Assembly: GCA_040757655.1 (NCBI GenBank)
Contig: JBFLWV010000014.1
Coordinates: 1-33,578, forward strand
Reading direction: 5' to 3'
Source of the DNA: 2-02-FULL-49-11 sp040757655
GTDB taxonomy: Bacteria > Patescibacteriota > Patescibacteriia > 2-02-FULL-49-11
DNA: 33,578 nucleotides
Positions 8,011 to 14,819 of the stretch are shown here, piece by piece. The notes under the pieces are model-generated. The model did not search any database, was not told where the DNA came from, and saw only the letters and a program-made list of their open reading frames with translations. A program made the translations under genes and the position numbers. Each line of letters starts with the position of its first letter. Position 1 is the stretch's first letter.

Positions 8011-8198
8011 CAGCCGCGCCTTGTTGCGCTCGGGCGGAAATTCCAAGCACCAAACACCAAGTTACAAACAATATCGAGCTACCAAACTTCAATAACCAAA
8101 ACAATGTTTGGAATTTTGAAATTTGAATTTGGAATTTGTTTGGAAATTAGAAATTGGGATTTGGAAATTCCGTGCCGAATGCAATGAGGCACGGCTGA
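8011..8198 (-). repeat. 23S insertion in H9 (family 2)
   Basis: This large hairpin replaces the tip of helix 9 (E. coli ~131-150), a site where alphaproteobacterial 23S is fragmented. The base is CGTGCC/GGCACGG-like. The arms are GGAAATTCCAAGCACC-type repeats against GAAATTTGAATTTGGAATTTG-type repeats. Closely related to the copy at 7757-7926. Confidence 0.72.
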
Positions 8199-8330
8199 GG
8201 GGTTTCCCCATTCGGAAATCCCCGGATCAAAGGTTGCTTGCCACCTCCCCGAGGCTTATCGCAGGCTGCTACGTCCTTCGTCGCCGCTCGCGTATCGAGG
8301 CATCCACCATGCGCCCTTCTCTGACGGATT

Positions 8331-8360
8331 CCCAAAGAGTATTCAGGTATGCTCTTTGGG
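8331..8360 (-). promoter_or_regulatory. Hairpin competing with the 23S processing stem
   Basis: CCCAAAGAG (8331-8339) can pair either with CTCTTTGGG just upstream (8352-8360) or with the 3' end of the 23S precursor (about 3026-3034). The local hairpin and the long-range processing stem are mutually exclusive. Confidence 0.45.
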
Positions 8361-8547
8361 AATACTATATTGACGAGAGATACTTCATTTCTATTGCGAA
8401 ATGCATTTTAACTTTAACGCTTATGTATTACCTCTCAATTGTCAACGAACGCGCCCTCTCACCCTCTCATGTTCTTCCCCCAGGTAGTACGCCATCCCCT
8501 ATAAAGTAATTGGCACACCGCCTTGTAGAAGAATATATCGCGAGCAA

Positions 8548-8574
8548 CAAAAAACCGCTTTGTCTCAAAGCGGT
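8548..8574 (-). terminator. Rho-independent terminator between the strong promoter and 23S
   Basis: On the minus strand ACCGCTTTG-AGA-CAAAGCGGT forms a perfect 9-bp stem followed by TTTTTTG. It lies about 150 nt downstream of the promoter at 8703-8731 and over 200 nt before 23S. Confidence 0.7.
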
Positions 8575-8697
8575 CGCACACACCCAACACGCGCCATCTA
8601 GCCGCTTGAGACACTTACTTCGAAAGGATAACCGTTCATAATCTTCACAAATATAAACACTTTTAAATATGTGGAAAACTTCTTTAAGAATAAACCA
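8549..8697 (-). ncRNA. Candidate small RNA or attenuated rRNA leader
   Basis: A near-consensus promoter and a strong terminator bracket about 150 nt on the minus strand. I do not recognise the RNA; it lacks SRP RNA, tmRNA and RNase P signatures. It holds a 13-codon frame (8598-8639, MNGYPFEVSVSSG) with GTGAAG upstream. It may be a free-standing small RNA, or a leader whose terminator is read through to reach 23S. The stretch from 8340 to 8548 shows no gene; TTGACA at 8440-8445 lacks a matching -10. Confidence 0.35.
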
Positions 8698-8702
8698 TGC
8701 TT

Positions 8703-8731
8703 AGTATAACCTCGATGAGATCCTTTGTCAA
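8703..8731 (-). promoter_or_regulatory. Near-consensus promoter TTGACA-N17-TATACT
   Basis: On the minus strand TTGACA (8726-8731) and TATACT (8703-8708) are exactly 17 nt apart. Predicted start is near 8696. It is the best promoter upstream of the 23S-5S unit. Confidence 0.75.
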
Positions 8732-8733
8732 CA

Positions 8734-8762
8734 ACTACCCCGCCTCTATGGGCGGGGTAGTA
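8734..8762 (-). terminator. Terminator hairpin after the FnIII surface protein
   Basis: CTACCCCGCC and GGCGGGGTAG form a strong GC-rich stem with a short loop. On the minus strand it is followed by TTGTT, a weak U-tract. It lies about 40 nt past the stop of the gene ending at 8803. Confidence 0.55.
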
Positions 8763-8802
8763 TATGCACAATAATAAAGCTAACGGCTTATACATCATTC
8801 CC

Positions 8803-10581
8803 TTAAGGGCCTGCTACCGTCATCACGCTGGTTTCCGCAGTGTTTATTGGGGTACCACTCTCGTATACCACGGAGGAAGGTGCCGTTACCACAAATTCAG
8901 TCCTCAAGTTATTTTGGGTGAATGAAGAGGAGGAGAACGCTCTCTTCTTCCCTCCCTCTAGGTAATAATAAGTGGAAGGTGTACTCGCATACTTGATAAC
9001 CGTACCTGCTGGATACTGTGTGGCGGTGAGCTTATTGACGACCGCATTGGCAGATTGATAATTGATGAAGAAAGGATCGGCGACATCTACGACCTTCTTC
9101 GCCCACGCGGCACCGTACAATGAGGCAGCCACTTCTTCTGTCGGTATCCAACGCAATATGCCTCCTGGCTCGACTGCATACGTCTTGGGATCGGTAGTGA
9201 TCTTCACGAGATAGGTGCCGGGCCGAATAGTGACATTCGCCTTAATCGGATAAGACTGGAGTTCATCGCGGCTCACCTCTTTCACGCCGGAGAAATCCGC
9301 ATACCACGACTTAAATGTTACCTCATTGGGGAACACATACCGCTTCAGGTCATTGCCAAGGTAATAGACACTGCGACAAGGATCATTAATCCCTGCTCCT
9401 GCGGCGCATGAGAGCTTTATGAGGTCACCGGCATTTGCAAGCGTGGTCTTGTCGCCTGTAATAATGAAGAGGGTGAGGTGAGATACCTGTGCGGTAATTG
9501 TATTCATCGCGGTGTTGAGCGTGCCGGCAACCGCAACCCATTTCTTCCCCGTACTATCCCAATACTGCAGCTTCAAGCTCGACTCCTTGAGTCCTTTCAC
9601 CATGTCCTCGGTGTATTGGAACGTCAGAGTAATAGCTTTATTGAATGTGGTGAGCGCGCTTGTGCCGACCGTTACCGCTATCTCATATGCTTGCCCTCCC
9701 ACTGCACCAACATTACTCGGCAATGAGGTATACGTGGCAGTAGGCGTAATGCTCACATCCGCGGTGCCTGACACCGCGCCACTGGGCAATGTCACGCTTG
9801 CAGAATTATCGGAAAGCGCAACCATGCCACCCGTGGCGCCGGTAATCTGTTTGCTCGCCGCAGCGGCAAGCAAGGAGGGAGCGCCTTCATACTGCGTCGT
9901 ATTGCTTGACTCATTGCCAGTCTTGCTCACCGCAACAACGGTATAGTAATACGTTTTACCTTTCGTGAGTCCGGTATCGGTATAGGAAGTGCCAGTTTGT
10001 GCATCGGGAAGCGCGTTTCCTTTCTGTCCTCTTGCTTCAGAACGGTATATTCGGACAAATGAAAATTCAGTATTCGTAGGTTTGGTCCATGATATCTTTA
10101 ATGTATTGCCGGTCTTGAGATCGACAACGCTGATCGCGGTCGGGGCTGCCTGTGTGGTAGAAGGAGCGCTGCCCCCACCACCGCCGCCCCCGCCACCCCC
10201 ACCGCCTGAACCAGTAGACCCGGTACACATCGCATTCGAAGAGGGGGTTAGGGTGATTGTGCCAGCGGTCGACAAGGTAATCTGGGATGTGGTGCCGCTA
10301 CTCACACATGATGCAGCCGCAGTATCAGGAGAATCAGTAAGGTCCTTGCCGTTCGCTGACTGCACGGTCACTGACTGACCGCTTAAAAGCGTGAACTGGA
10401 CATTTCCAGAGTTCACGGTCATTGAATCAGCCGTGCCGCCGGAAAGTACGGTAAGGTTAATGCCGAGATCAGTGATATAGACAGTGGTATTCTCGCTGAA
10501 GGTAAGCTCCTGTGCGGCGGCAGTGTAACCAACCACAAGCGCAAGAAATATTGTGATGATGCCAATAGTGAAGCGTTTCAT
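8803..10581 (-). CDS. Secreted modular surface protein with FnIII domain
   Basis: This is a 592-residue exported protein. Residues 1-23 form a signal peptide (MKRFTIGIITIFLALVVGYTAAA). A beta-rich region (about 24-120) is followed by a 12-Gly tract after SGSTGS near 125-138. Next come a fibronectin type III domain (about 145-235, APTAISVVDLKTGNTLKISW to TYYYTVVAVSKTG) and a ZU5-like/beta-sandwich block (about 245-375, GGMVALSDNSASVTLPSGAV). The C-terminal region (about 385-592) has a CAAGAGINDPCRSVYYLG start and repeated Tyr/Trp-rich motifs. I do not recognise the C-terminal domain by name. No sortase or outer-membrane anchor is visible. Probably a cell-surface or secreted structural/adhesive protein. 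It lies 28 nt downstream of the next surface gene on the same strand, so they may be cotranscribed. Confidence 0.85.
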   Translation of the reverse strand: MKRFTIGIITIFLALVVGYTAAAQELTFSENTTVYITDLGINLTVLSGGTADSMTVNSGNVQFTLLSGQSVTVQSANGKDLTDSPDTAAASCVSSGTTSQITLSTAGTITLTPSSNAMCTGSTGSGGGGGGGGGGGGSAPSTTQAAPTAISVVDLKTGNTLKISWTKPTNTEFSFVRIYRSEARGQKGNALPDAQTGTSYTDTGLTKGKTYYYTVVAVSKTGNESSNTTQYEGAPSLLAAAASKQITGATGGMVALSDNSASVTLPSGAVSGTADVSITPTATYTSLPSNVGAVGGQAYEIAVTVGTSALTTFNKAITLTFQYTEDMVKGLKESSLKLQYWDSTGKKWVAVAGTLNTAMNTITAQVSHLTLFIITGDKTTLANAGDLIKLSCAAGAGINDPCRSVYYLGNDLKRYVFPNEVTFKSWYADFSGVKEVSRDELQSYPIKANVTIRPGTYLVKITTDPKTYAVEPGGILRWIPTEEVAASLYGAAWAKKVVDVADPFFINYQSANAVVNKLTATQYPAGTVIKYASTPSTYYYLEGGKKRAFSSSSFTQNNLRTEFVVTAPSSVVYESGTPINTAETSVMTVAGP

Positions 10582-10609
10582 AGGTTAAGTGCTATGAGCC
10601 CTTATTGCC

Positions 10610-11812
10610 CTATTTCTGACATTGGTCATTCGCGCTACACACGAGAGAAGTGCCATCCACATAACAATATACCCACGCATCTGCATCTGCATCACGAAGC
10701 TTGAGACAGGCAGCAGTATCAGCATCGCCTATCTCGAGTGTCGAGGTTGCGGTACTATTCCCGTCACCGATGGTATAGTTGCCAGTGCTCGTTGCATTCC
10801 CGGTCATTGTGGTCCCTCCCCCTGCAGATGCGGCACTCGTATCAACTTTAAATACATCAACGCTTGATCCGTTCTCCACCTGGAACGCCGTTGTCGAGGC
10901 AACATTGAAGAGCGCGCCGTCCGTGGAGTAGATATCGCCTGTGAGTGTTGCTGACCCTGTGACTGTAACACCAGGGATAGAAGTATTCACCTTGAATACC
11001 GACACGCCCGACCCATTCTGCACCTCAAGCGCGGTCGTGGAAGCTACATTAAACAATGCGCCATCGGTGGAGTAGAGGTCGGCTGCGATCGTCGTTGCCC
11101 CGGTTACATACAATGCCCCATCAATCTCTGCATCGTTCTGAACATAGAGTTCACCTCCTGCATAGGCGAGATTATCCGCCGTACCGCCAGCACCAACCCA
11201 GAGATAAACAGTACTGGTTGCTGCACCAGTAACTTTCACTCCTCCATTGGTGGTATCCACAAGAAATATATCCGACCCCGACCCATTTTCCACCTGGAAC
11301 GCCGTTGTCGAGGCAACATTGAAGAGCGCGCCGTCCGTGGAGTAGATGTCTGCTGATAACGTAGCTGCTCCAGTCAGATACAACGCGCCATCAATCTCCG
11401 CAGCATCCTGGACATATAGATCACCACCAGCGTAGTTCAAGTAACTTACTGTACCGCCGGAACCTACGTGATGGTACACGGTCGTAGTCGCGTTTCCAGT
11501 GATGACAACACCGCCATTTGTGGTATCAACCTTAAAGACATCCGTTCCCGAACCATTCTCGACCTGGAATGCCGTTGTCGAGGCAACATTGAAGAGCGCG
11601 CCGTCCGTGGAGTAGATGTCTGCTGACAATGTAGTGGCACCAGTAACTGATAAGGTGCCGGTGGTGGAGACATTCGTCCCCACAGTCGTGGCTGCAACCA
11701 CCGCCAGCACCACGGCTGCTGACGCAATTGTTACCGTCGCTGCGGTACTGACAATGGTGCGTAAACGTAGATGTAGCATACGCATATAAAATAAAAAACG
11801 TGCTAAATGCAC
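10610..11812 (-). CDS. Secreted repeat-rich surface protein
   Basis: This 400-residue low-complexity Ala/Thr/Gly/Ser protein has an N-terminal hydrophobic export segment (TIVSTAATVTIASAAVVLAV). Four copies of a unit contain STDGALFNVASTT(A)FQVENGSG and a following VFKVDTTNGG. Intervening blocks of DLYVQDAAEIDGALYLTG type occur twice or more. The C-terminus is Cys-containing (AACLKLRDADADAWVYCYVDG...CSANDQCQK). The pattern suggests a beta-solenoid or fibre-like surface protein. The start shown is GTG at 11812; AGGAGGG lies about 13 nt upstream, rather far. ATG codons at 11785 and 11779 are alternatives that still keep the export signal. A promoter at 11916-11943 precedes it. Function is unknown. 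Confidence 0.8.
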   Translation of the reverse strand: MHLARFLFYMRMLHLRLRTIVSTAATVTIASAAVVLAVVAATTVGTNVSTTGTLSVTGATTLSADIYSTDGALFNVASTTAFQVENGSGTDVFKVDTTNGGVVITGNATTTVYHHVGSGGTVSYLNYAGGDLYVQDAAEIDGALYLTGAATLSADIYSTDGALFNVASTTAFQVENGSGSDIFLVDTTNGGVKVTGAATSTVYLWVGAGGTADNLAYAGGELYVQNDAEIDGALYVTGATTIAADLYSTDGALFNVASTTALEVQNGSGVSVFKVNTSIPGVTVTGSATLTGDIYSTDGALFNVASTTAFQVENGSSVDVFKVDTSAASAGGGTTMTGNATSTGNYTIGDGNSTATSTLEIGDADTAACLKLRDADADAWVYCYVDGTSLVCSANDQCQK

Positions 11813-11915
11813 GCTCTTAACAATTCCCTCCTAAAGTGGAGTGATGAGATTAATGAAATTATGAAATCCATCCGAGTGAGCATGTCCTCGTGGAATTTAT
11901 GGAAAACGTGAATAA

Positions 11916-11943
11916 AGTATACAAAGTATGCCTAAAATTACAA
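11916..11943 (-). promoter_or_regulatory. Promoter TTGTAA-N16-TATACT for the surface protein genes
   Basis: On the minus strand TTGTAA (11938-11943) and TATACT (11916-11921) are 16 nt apart, about 100 nt upstream of the repeat protein start. Confidence 0.6.
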
Positions 11944-11945
11944 CC

Positions 11946-11954
11946 TGTGGATAA
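11946..11954 (-). promoter_or_regulatory. Perfect DnaA-box-like sequence TTATCCACA
   Basis: On the minus strand TTATCCACA matches the DnaA box consensus. It touches the upstream edge of the surface gene promoter. Only one perfect copy was seen, so it is not evidence of an origin; it may be chance or local regulation. Confidence 0.3.
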
Positions 11955-11981
11955 CTTCCACACCTACTCATCCTCACTCAA

Positions 11982-12197
11982 TTATCCTAATGGCATTCGA
12001 GGGCCAGTGAGATAATTCACGAAAAAACGCACTATTCCGCCAATACTCACCAATACGCTCGCTACTATGATGATCACGATCATCACTACAATCGCGCGAT
12101 AGGGCGTCCACTGCAGATATCCCATGATGCTCAAACCCACGGGTGCGAGCCACAGGGTAGTCCCAATCACTTCTTTCTTCCCTAGCAAACTGAACAT
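11982..12197 (-). CDS. Small membrane protein, two predicted TM segments
   Basis: A 71-residue frame has two hydrophobic stretches: about 10-28 (IGTTLWLAPVGLSIMGYL) and 35-60 (AIVVMIVIIIVASVLVSIGGIVRFF). They are separated by a short polar turn (QWTPYR) and followed by a short tail, NYLTGPRMPLG. No family recognised and no clear Shine-Dalgarno sequence. It is plausible because of its clean membrane topology and lack of competing frames. Confidence 0.45.
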   Translation of the reverse strand: MFSLLGKKEVIGTTLWLAPVGLSIMGYLQWTPYRAIVVMIVIIIVASVLVSIGGIVRFFVNYLTGPRMPLG

Positions 12198-12258
12198 ACG
12201 TCGAATTGATTCAATAGCTAAAAACTGAAATCTGATGAGTGATAAACTGATAAATTAT

Positions 12259-12415
12259 GTAAGTATTCACCTTTCCCCAAACATTTCCCGTATCAACGGC
12301 AGAACGCGGAGGGAATCGCGATTTTTGAGGGCTTAAGGCGCATCAAGCTGTGAGAATCGCGGAGAAGAAAAAATCGTCGTACCCTAAGCGTTCTGGGAAA
12401 CACTAAATAGTTACA
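12259..12415. repeat. Left arm of the inverted-repeat cassette around the GT2 gene
   Basis: This arm has three parts. The outer flank 12259-12300 is the inverse of 13938-13979. The core 12301-12394 starts CAGAACGC-like and ends GCGTTCTG-like. The inner flank 12395-12415 is the inverse of 13827-13847. The core is in the SAME orientation as the core of the right arm, although the flanks are inverted. It begins about 60 nt upstream of the small membrane protein's ATG and reaches the GT2 stop. Confidence 0.8.
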
Positions 12416-12416
12416 A

Positions 12417-13694
12417 TTATTTTGTCCCCCACGTGGTCGTATAGCCACATACACGAAACCACGCATCAATAAAGTGTATTGCGGCGCGTACGAGGGAGTG
12501 AGTTTGCGGCGTGCTTAAACGCTTACGGAAAACTGTATAACAATAAAATATATAGCTACCAAACAGTATGAGTGAAAGCATCATCGAATACATAAGTTCT
12601 GGGATAATCATCATACGGATGAGGACGTCCCACCAATCCTTTCCTTTATCAAGCATTATGGTAATACACAGCTGTATCATGTAAAACACGACACTCATAC
12701 CTATCGAGGTGGCTCGTACTATAGTAATAAGCGTTGACTCCCCGTTACCACTCTGATGCCACACCAACGATATGATGATCGCGCCCAAGAGCGTAAGGGT
12801 CAAAAAATGGGAAATGAGGTCAGGCAACACGGCATACACCTGCCGCCAATGGTGCGCTATCACTCTCAATCCCCCATACTGCCAACGGACGCGTTGCCGC
12901 CACAACTGGCCAAAGCTAGCAGGAACCACGGTTCCCGCAATGGCAGGGTCTGCGAGCGCCACATGATAGCCGCATGACTTAATCCTGACGGTGAGGTCAT
13001 AATCTTCCAAGAGTTGAGTCTGGTCATATCCCTTCAGCTCATTCACCAACACCGTGCTCCGTATAAGGGATGCGAGCCCATGCATGATCAAAGGCCCTAA
13101 GAGGAATCCACGATCAGCAATACGTGCGACATTAAATCCCACGTACTCCAATCCTTGCAAGCGGGTAAGAATATTCTCATGCCGATTGCTCACACGCGCT
13201 TGGGTACACACCGCGCCCAACTGATCAGACGTATGAAGCGTTTCAACTAGTGAGAGGATTGTATGAGCCGACAATACCACATCATCATCCAAGACCAGCA
13301 CATCATGCAGGGGGCTTGGGGGAGCGGTGAGCGCCGTAAGTCCTCTGTTCACCGCGCCTGCCCTCTTATTATTCGAGGTTAGTTGCAATACTGTTAGATC
13401 TCCGCTGCGGCCGAGTCCCTCCGCCATGCGGGCAAGACTTGCGAAAAATTCCTCCCAACCCGTAGGGGTAGCATCATCAACCACCACTACCTGCCGTACG
13501 CATGATTGAGTAAGGAGGATATGCACCAATGCTTTTAACTCTTGCGGCGGTTTATAGGTTGGGATAATCGCACTCACAGACACCGACGTCAAAGGAAACG
13601 CGCTGACAGAACCCGACAGTAACTTGGGAATAAAAAGATTTATCGGGTAGTACTTCAATACTGCTGAACATGCATTGAACGACGGATGAAGCAT
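12417..13694 (-). CDS. Family 2 glycosyltransferase, membrane-bound
   Basis: This 425-residue GT-A fold glycosyltransferase resembles processive or polysaccharide-building GT2 enzymes. The domain starts at about residue 38 (SVSAIIPTYKPP). Motifs are VVVDDA (72-74), the DXD-type VLVLDDDV (136-138), LLEDYDL (about 230) and RQRVRWQ (Q-x-x-R-W, about 268). Three or four C-terminal membrane segments follow (about 290-395). It probably transfers an NDP-sugar to a lipid or a growing glycan at the inner face of the membrane. The start shown is ATG at 13694. However, the only good Shine-Dalgarno sequence (AAGGAGGG, 13728-13735) serves an ATG at 13725 in another frame, so the N-terminus is uncertain. 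The gene fills the space between the two inverted-repeat arms. Confidence 0.85.
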   Translation of the reverse strand: MLHPSFNACSAVLKYYPINLFIPKLLSGSVSAFPLTSVSVSAIIPTYKPPQELKALVHILLTQSCVRQVVVVDDATPTGWEEFFASLARMAEGLGRSGDLTVLQLTSNNKRAGAVNRGLTALTAPPSPLHDVLVLDDDVVLSAHTILSLVETLHTSDQLGAVCTQARVSNRHENILTRLQGLEYVGFNVARIADRGFLLGPLIMHGLASLIRSTVLVNELKGYDQTQLLEDYDLTVRIKSCGYHVALADPAIAGTVVPASFGQLWRQRVRWQYGGLRVIAHHWRQVYAVLPDLISHFLTLTLLGAIIISLVWHQSGNGESTLITIVRATSIGMSVVFYMIQLCITIMLDKGKDWWDVLIRMMIIPELMYSMMLSLILFGSYIFYCYTVFRKRLSTPQTHSLVRAAIHFIDAWFRVCGYTTTWGTK

Positions 13695-13826
13695 GGGGAG
13701 AAAAATAAAAAATGGGCATATTCATTGCCCTCCTTAATGGCACAAGAGGCAACCCAGATTCCAAGAAGTCCCTCTCTGCGCAGGAATATAATAACACAAA
13801 ATCTTACCCACATCCATATCAACCAC

Positions 13827-13979
13827 TGTAACTATTCAATGTTTCCCAGAACGCGAAGGGAATCGCGATTTTTGAGGGCTCTTAGCGTCCCGCGTGAGAA
13901 TCGCGGAGAAGAAAAAACGTCGTACCCTAAGCGTTCTGCCGCTGATACGGGAAATGTTTGGGAAAAGGTGAATACTTAC
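13827..13979. repeat. Right arm of the inverted-repeat cassette around the GT2 gene
   Basis: Inner flank 13827-13847 and outer flank 13938-13979 are inverted copies of the left-arm flanks. The core 13848-13937 is a direct copy of 12301-12394. The shared core blocks are GGGAATCGCGATTTTTGAGG and GTGAGAATCGCGGAGAAG, separated by about 13 variable bases. It lies upstream of the GT2 start and fills most of the gap between GT2 and the methyltransferase. Confidence 0.8.
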
Positions 13980-14057
13980 CAACCACTCCTATCACACAGG
14001 CACTATCTCTGCCTCATGGGCATGGGTATCAGAAATAATGCCGATGATCATATTATT

Positions 14058-14624
14058 TTACTTCTTCCTCTGTTGTTGACAGACGTACACGAATGCGGGA
14101 GGAAAATTATACAGTTCAAACTTGAGCGCGACATTTCCAAATACTTTCTTTACCTGCCAGAAGCTGCGGAGAGAATATTGATATTGTACATATACGCCAT
14201 GGGGATGCAAATGGGTAACGATTTCGGATAATACATGAGTGAGCGCACGCTGACCGTAATGCGCGAGCGGCAGGCTTGAGATGATATAGTCTGCCTTTTT
14301 ATAACCATATTTTTTTAAATAGTAGCCGATGCGTTCTGCATGATCGCATACCACGCGCACGCGATGATCTCGTATCGTATCCCTCAAATGAAGTGCCAGT
14401 TCTTTATTGAGTTCAAAGACAATAAGGGTCGCAGTTGAAGGAAGGAGTTTGAGTATTGGCGCGGTAATCGCGCCGGTGCCGCCACCAAATTCGACCACGC
14501 ACTGCGCGCGGGGAATCTGAACCCCCTCGAGCATGGTGCGCGCGAGAAACTGCGAACTAGGCACAAACGCCCCTATTTGATTGAAATTCCTCAGACTGTT
14601 TTTCAAGAAGAGAAAATATCCCAT
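14058..14624 (-). CDS. SAM-dependent methyltransferase, PmtA-like
   Basis: This 188-residue Rossmann-fold methyltransferase resembles the bacterial phospholipid N-methyltransferase / rRNA dimethylase-like group. The N-terminus LKNSLRNFNQIGAFVPSSQFLA matches the family's FLxNPxxVGAxxPSS pattern. Motif I is VVEFGGGTGAIT (about 43-54), motif II IVFELN (about 68-73), and a post-II D-H-A-E site is near 93-96. IISSLPLAHYG (about 113-123) takes the place of the SGLPL motif of PmtA. The closing FPPAFVYVC matches the beta7 strand. Probable substrate: a lipid headgroup or small molecule; not proven. It starts 34 nt after tRNA-Leu(UAG) on the same strand and may be read from the same transcript. Confidence 0.75.
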   Translation of the reverse strand: MGYFLFLKNSLRNFNQIGAFVPSSQFLARTMLEGVQIPRAQCVVEFGGGTGAITAPILKLLPSTATLIVFELNKELALHLRDTIRDHRVRVVCDHAERIGYYLKKYGYKKADYIISSLPLAHYGQRALTHVLSEIVTHLHPHGVYVQYQYSLRSFWQVKKVFGNVALKFELYNFPPAFVYVCQQQRKK

Positions 14625-14658
14625 AACAACCGTATTCTTTTTCTTTTCGCAATAAAAA

Positions 14659-14742
14659 TGGGCAGGGAGGGAGTTGAACCCTCAATCTCTTGCGAGAACA
14701 AGGTCCTAAGCCTTGCGCGTATGCCAATTCCGCCACCTGCCC
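14659..14742 (-). tRNA. tRNA-Leu (anticodon UAG)
   Basis: This is a class II tRNA. The acceptor is GGGCAGG/CCTGCCC with discriminator A. It has D-arm TGGCGGAATTGGCATACGCG, anticodon stem CAAGG/CCTTG with loop CTTAGGA (anticodon TAG), a long variable arm, and a GGGTTCAACTCCC T arm. CCA is not encoded. Confidence 0.93.
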
Positions 14743-14819
14743 CCACTCCCAATATCATTGCACCTTGTACGAAACCAGTCTAGACTGAAGGTGCTGAAAT
14801 CCCCATTATTATCGATGCC

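Noticed and set aside
5117..8198. CRISPR array, because of repeated AT-rich units
   Set aside because: Units are low-complexity hairpin arms inside rRNA, with no regular repeat-spacer pattern and no cas genes.
8440..8445. TTGACA as a second 23S promoter
   Set aside because: No acceptable -10 hexamer at 15-19 nt downstream on the minus strand.
11946..11954. Replication origin suggested by a perfect DnaA box
   Set aside because: Only one perfect box, no AT-rich unwinding cluster and no dnaA or dnaN nearby.
13686..14231. 181-codon plus-strand frame over the repeat arm and methyltransferase
   Set aside because: It crosses the inverted-repeat arm and lies antisense to a well-supported methyltransferase; no motifs.
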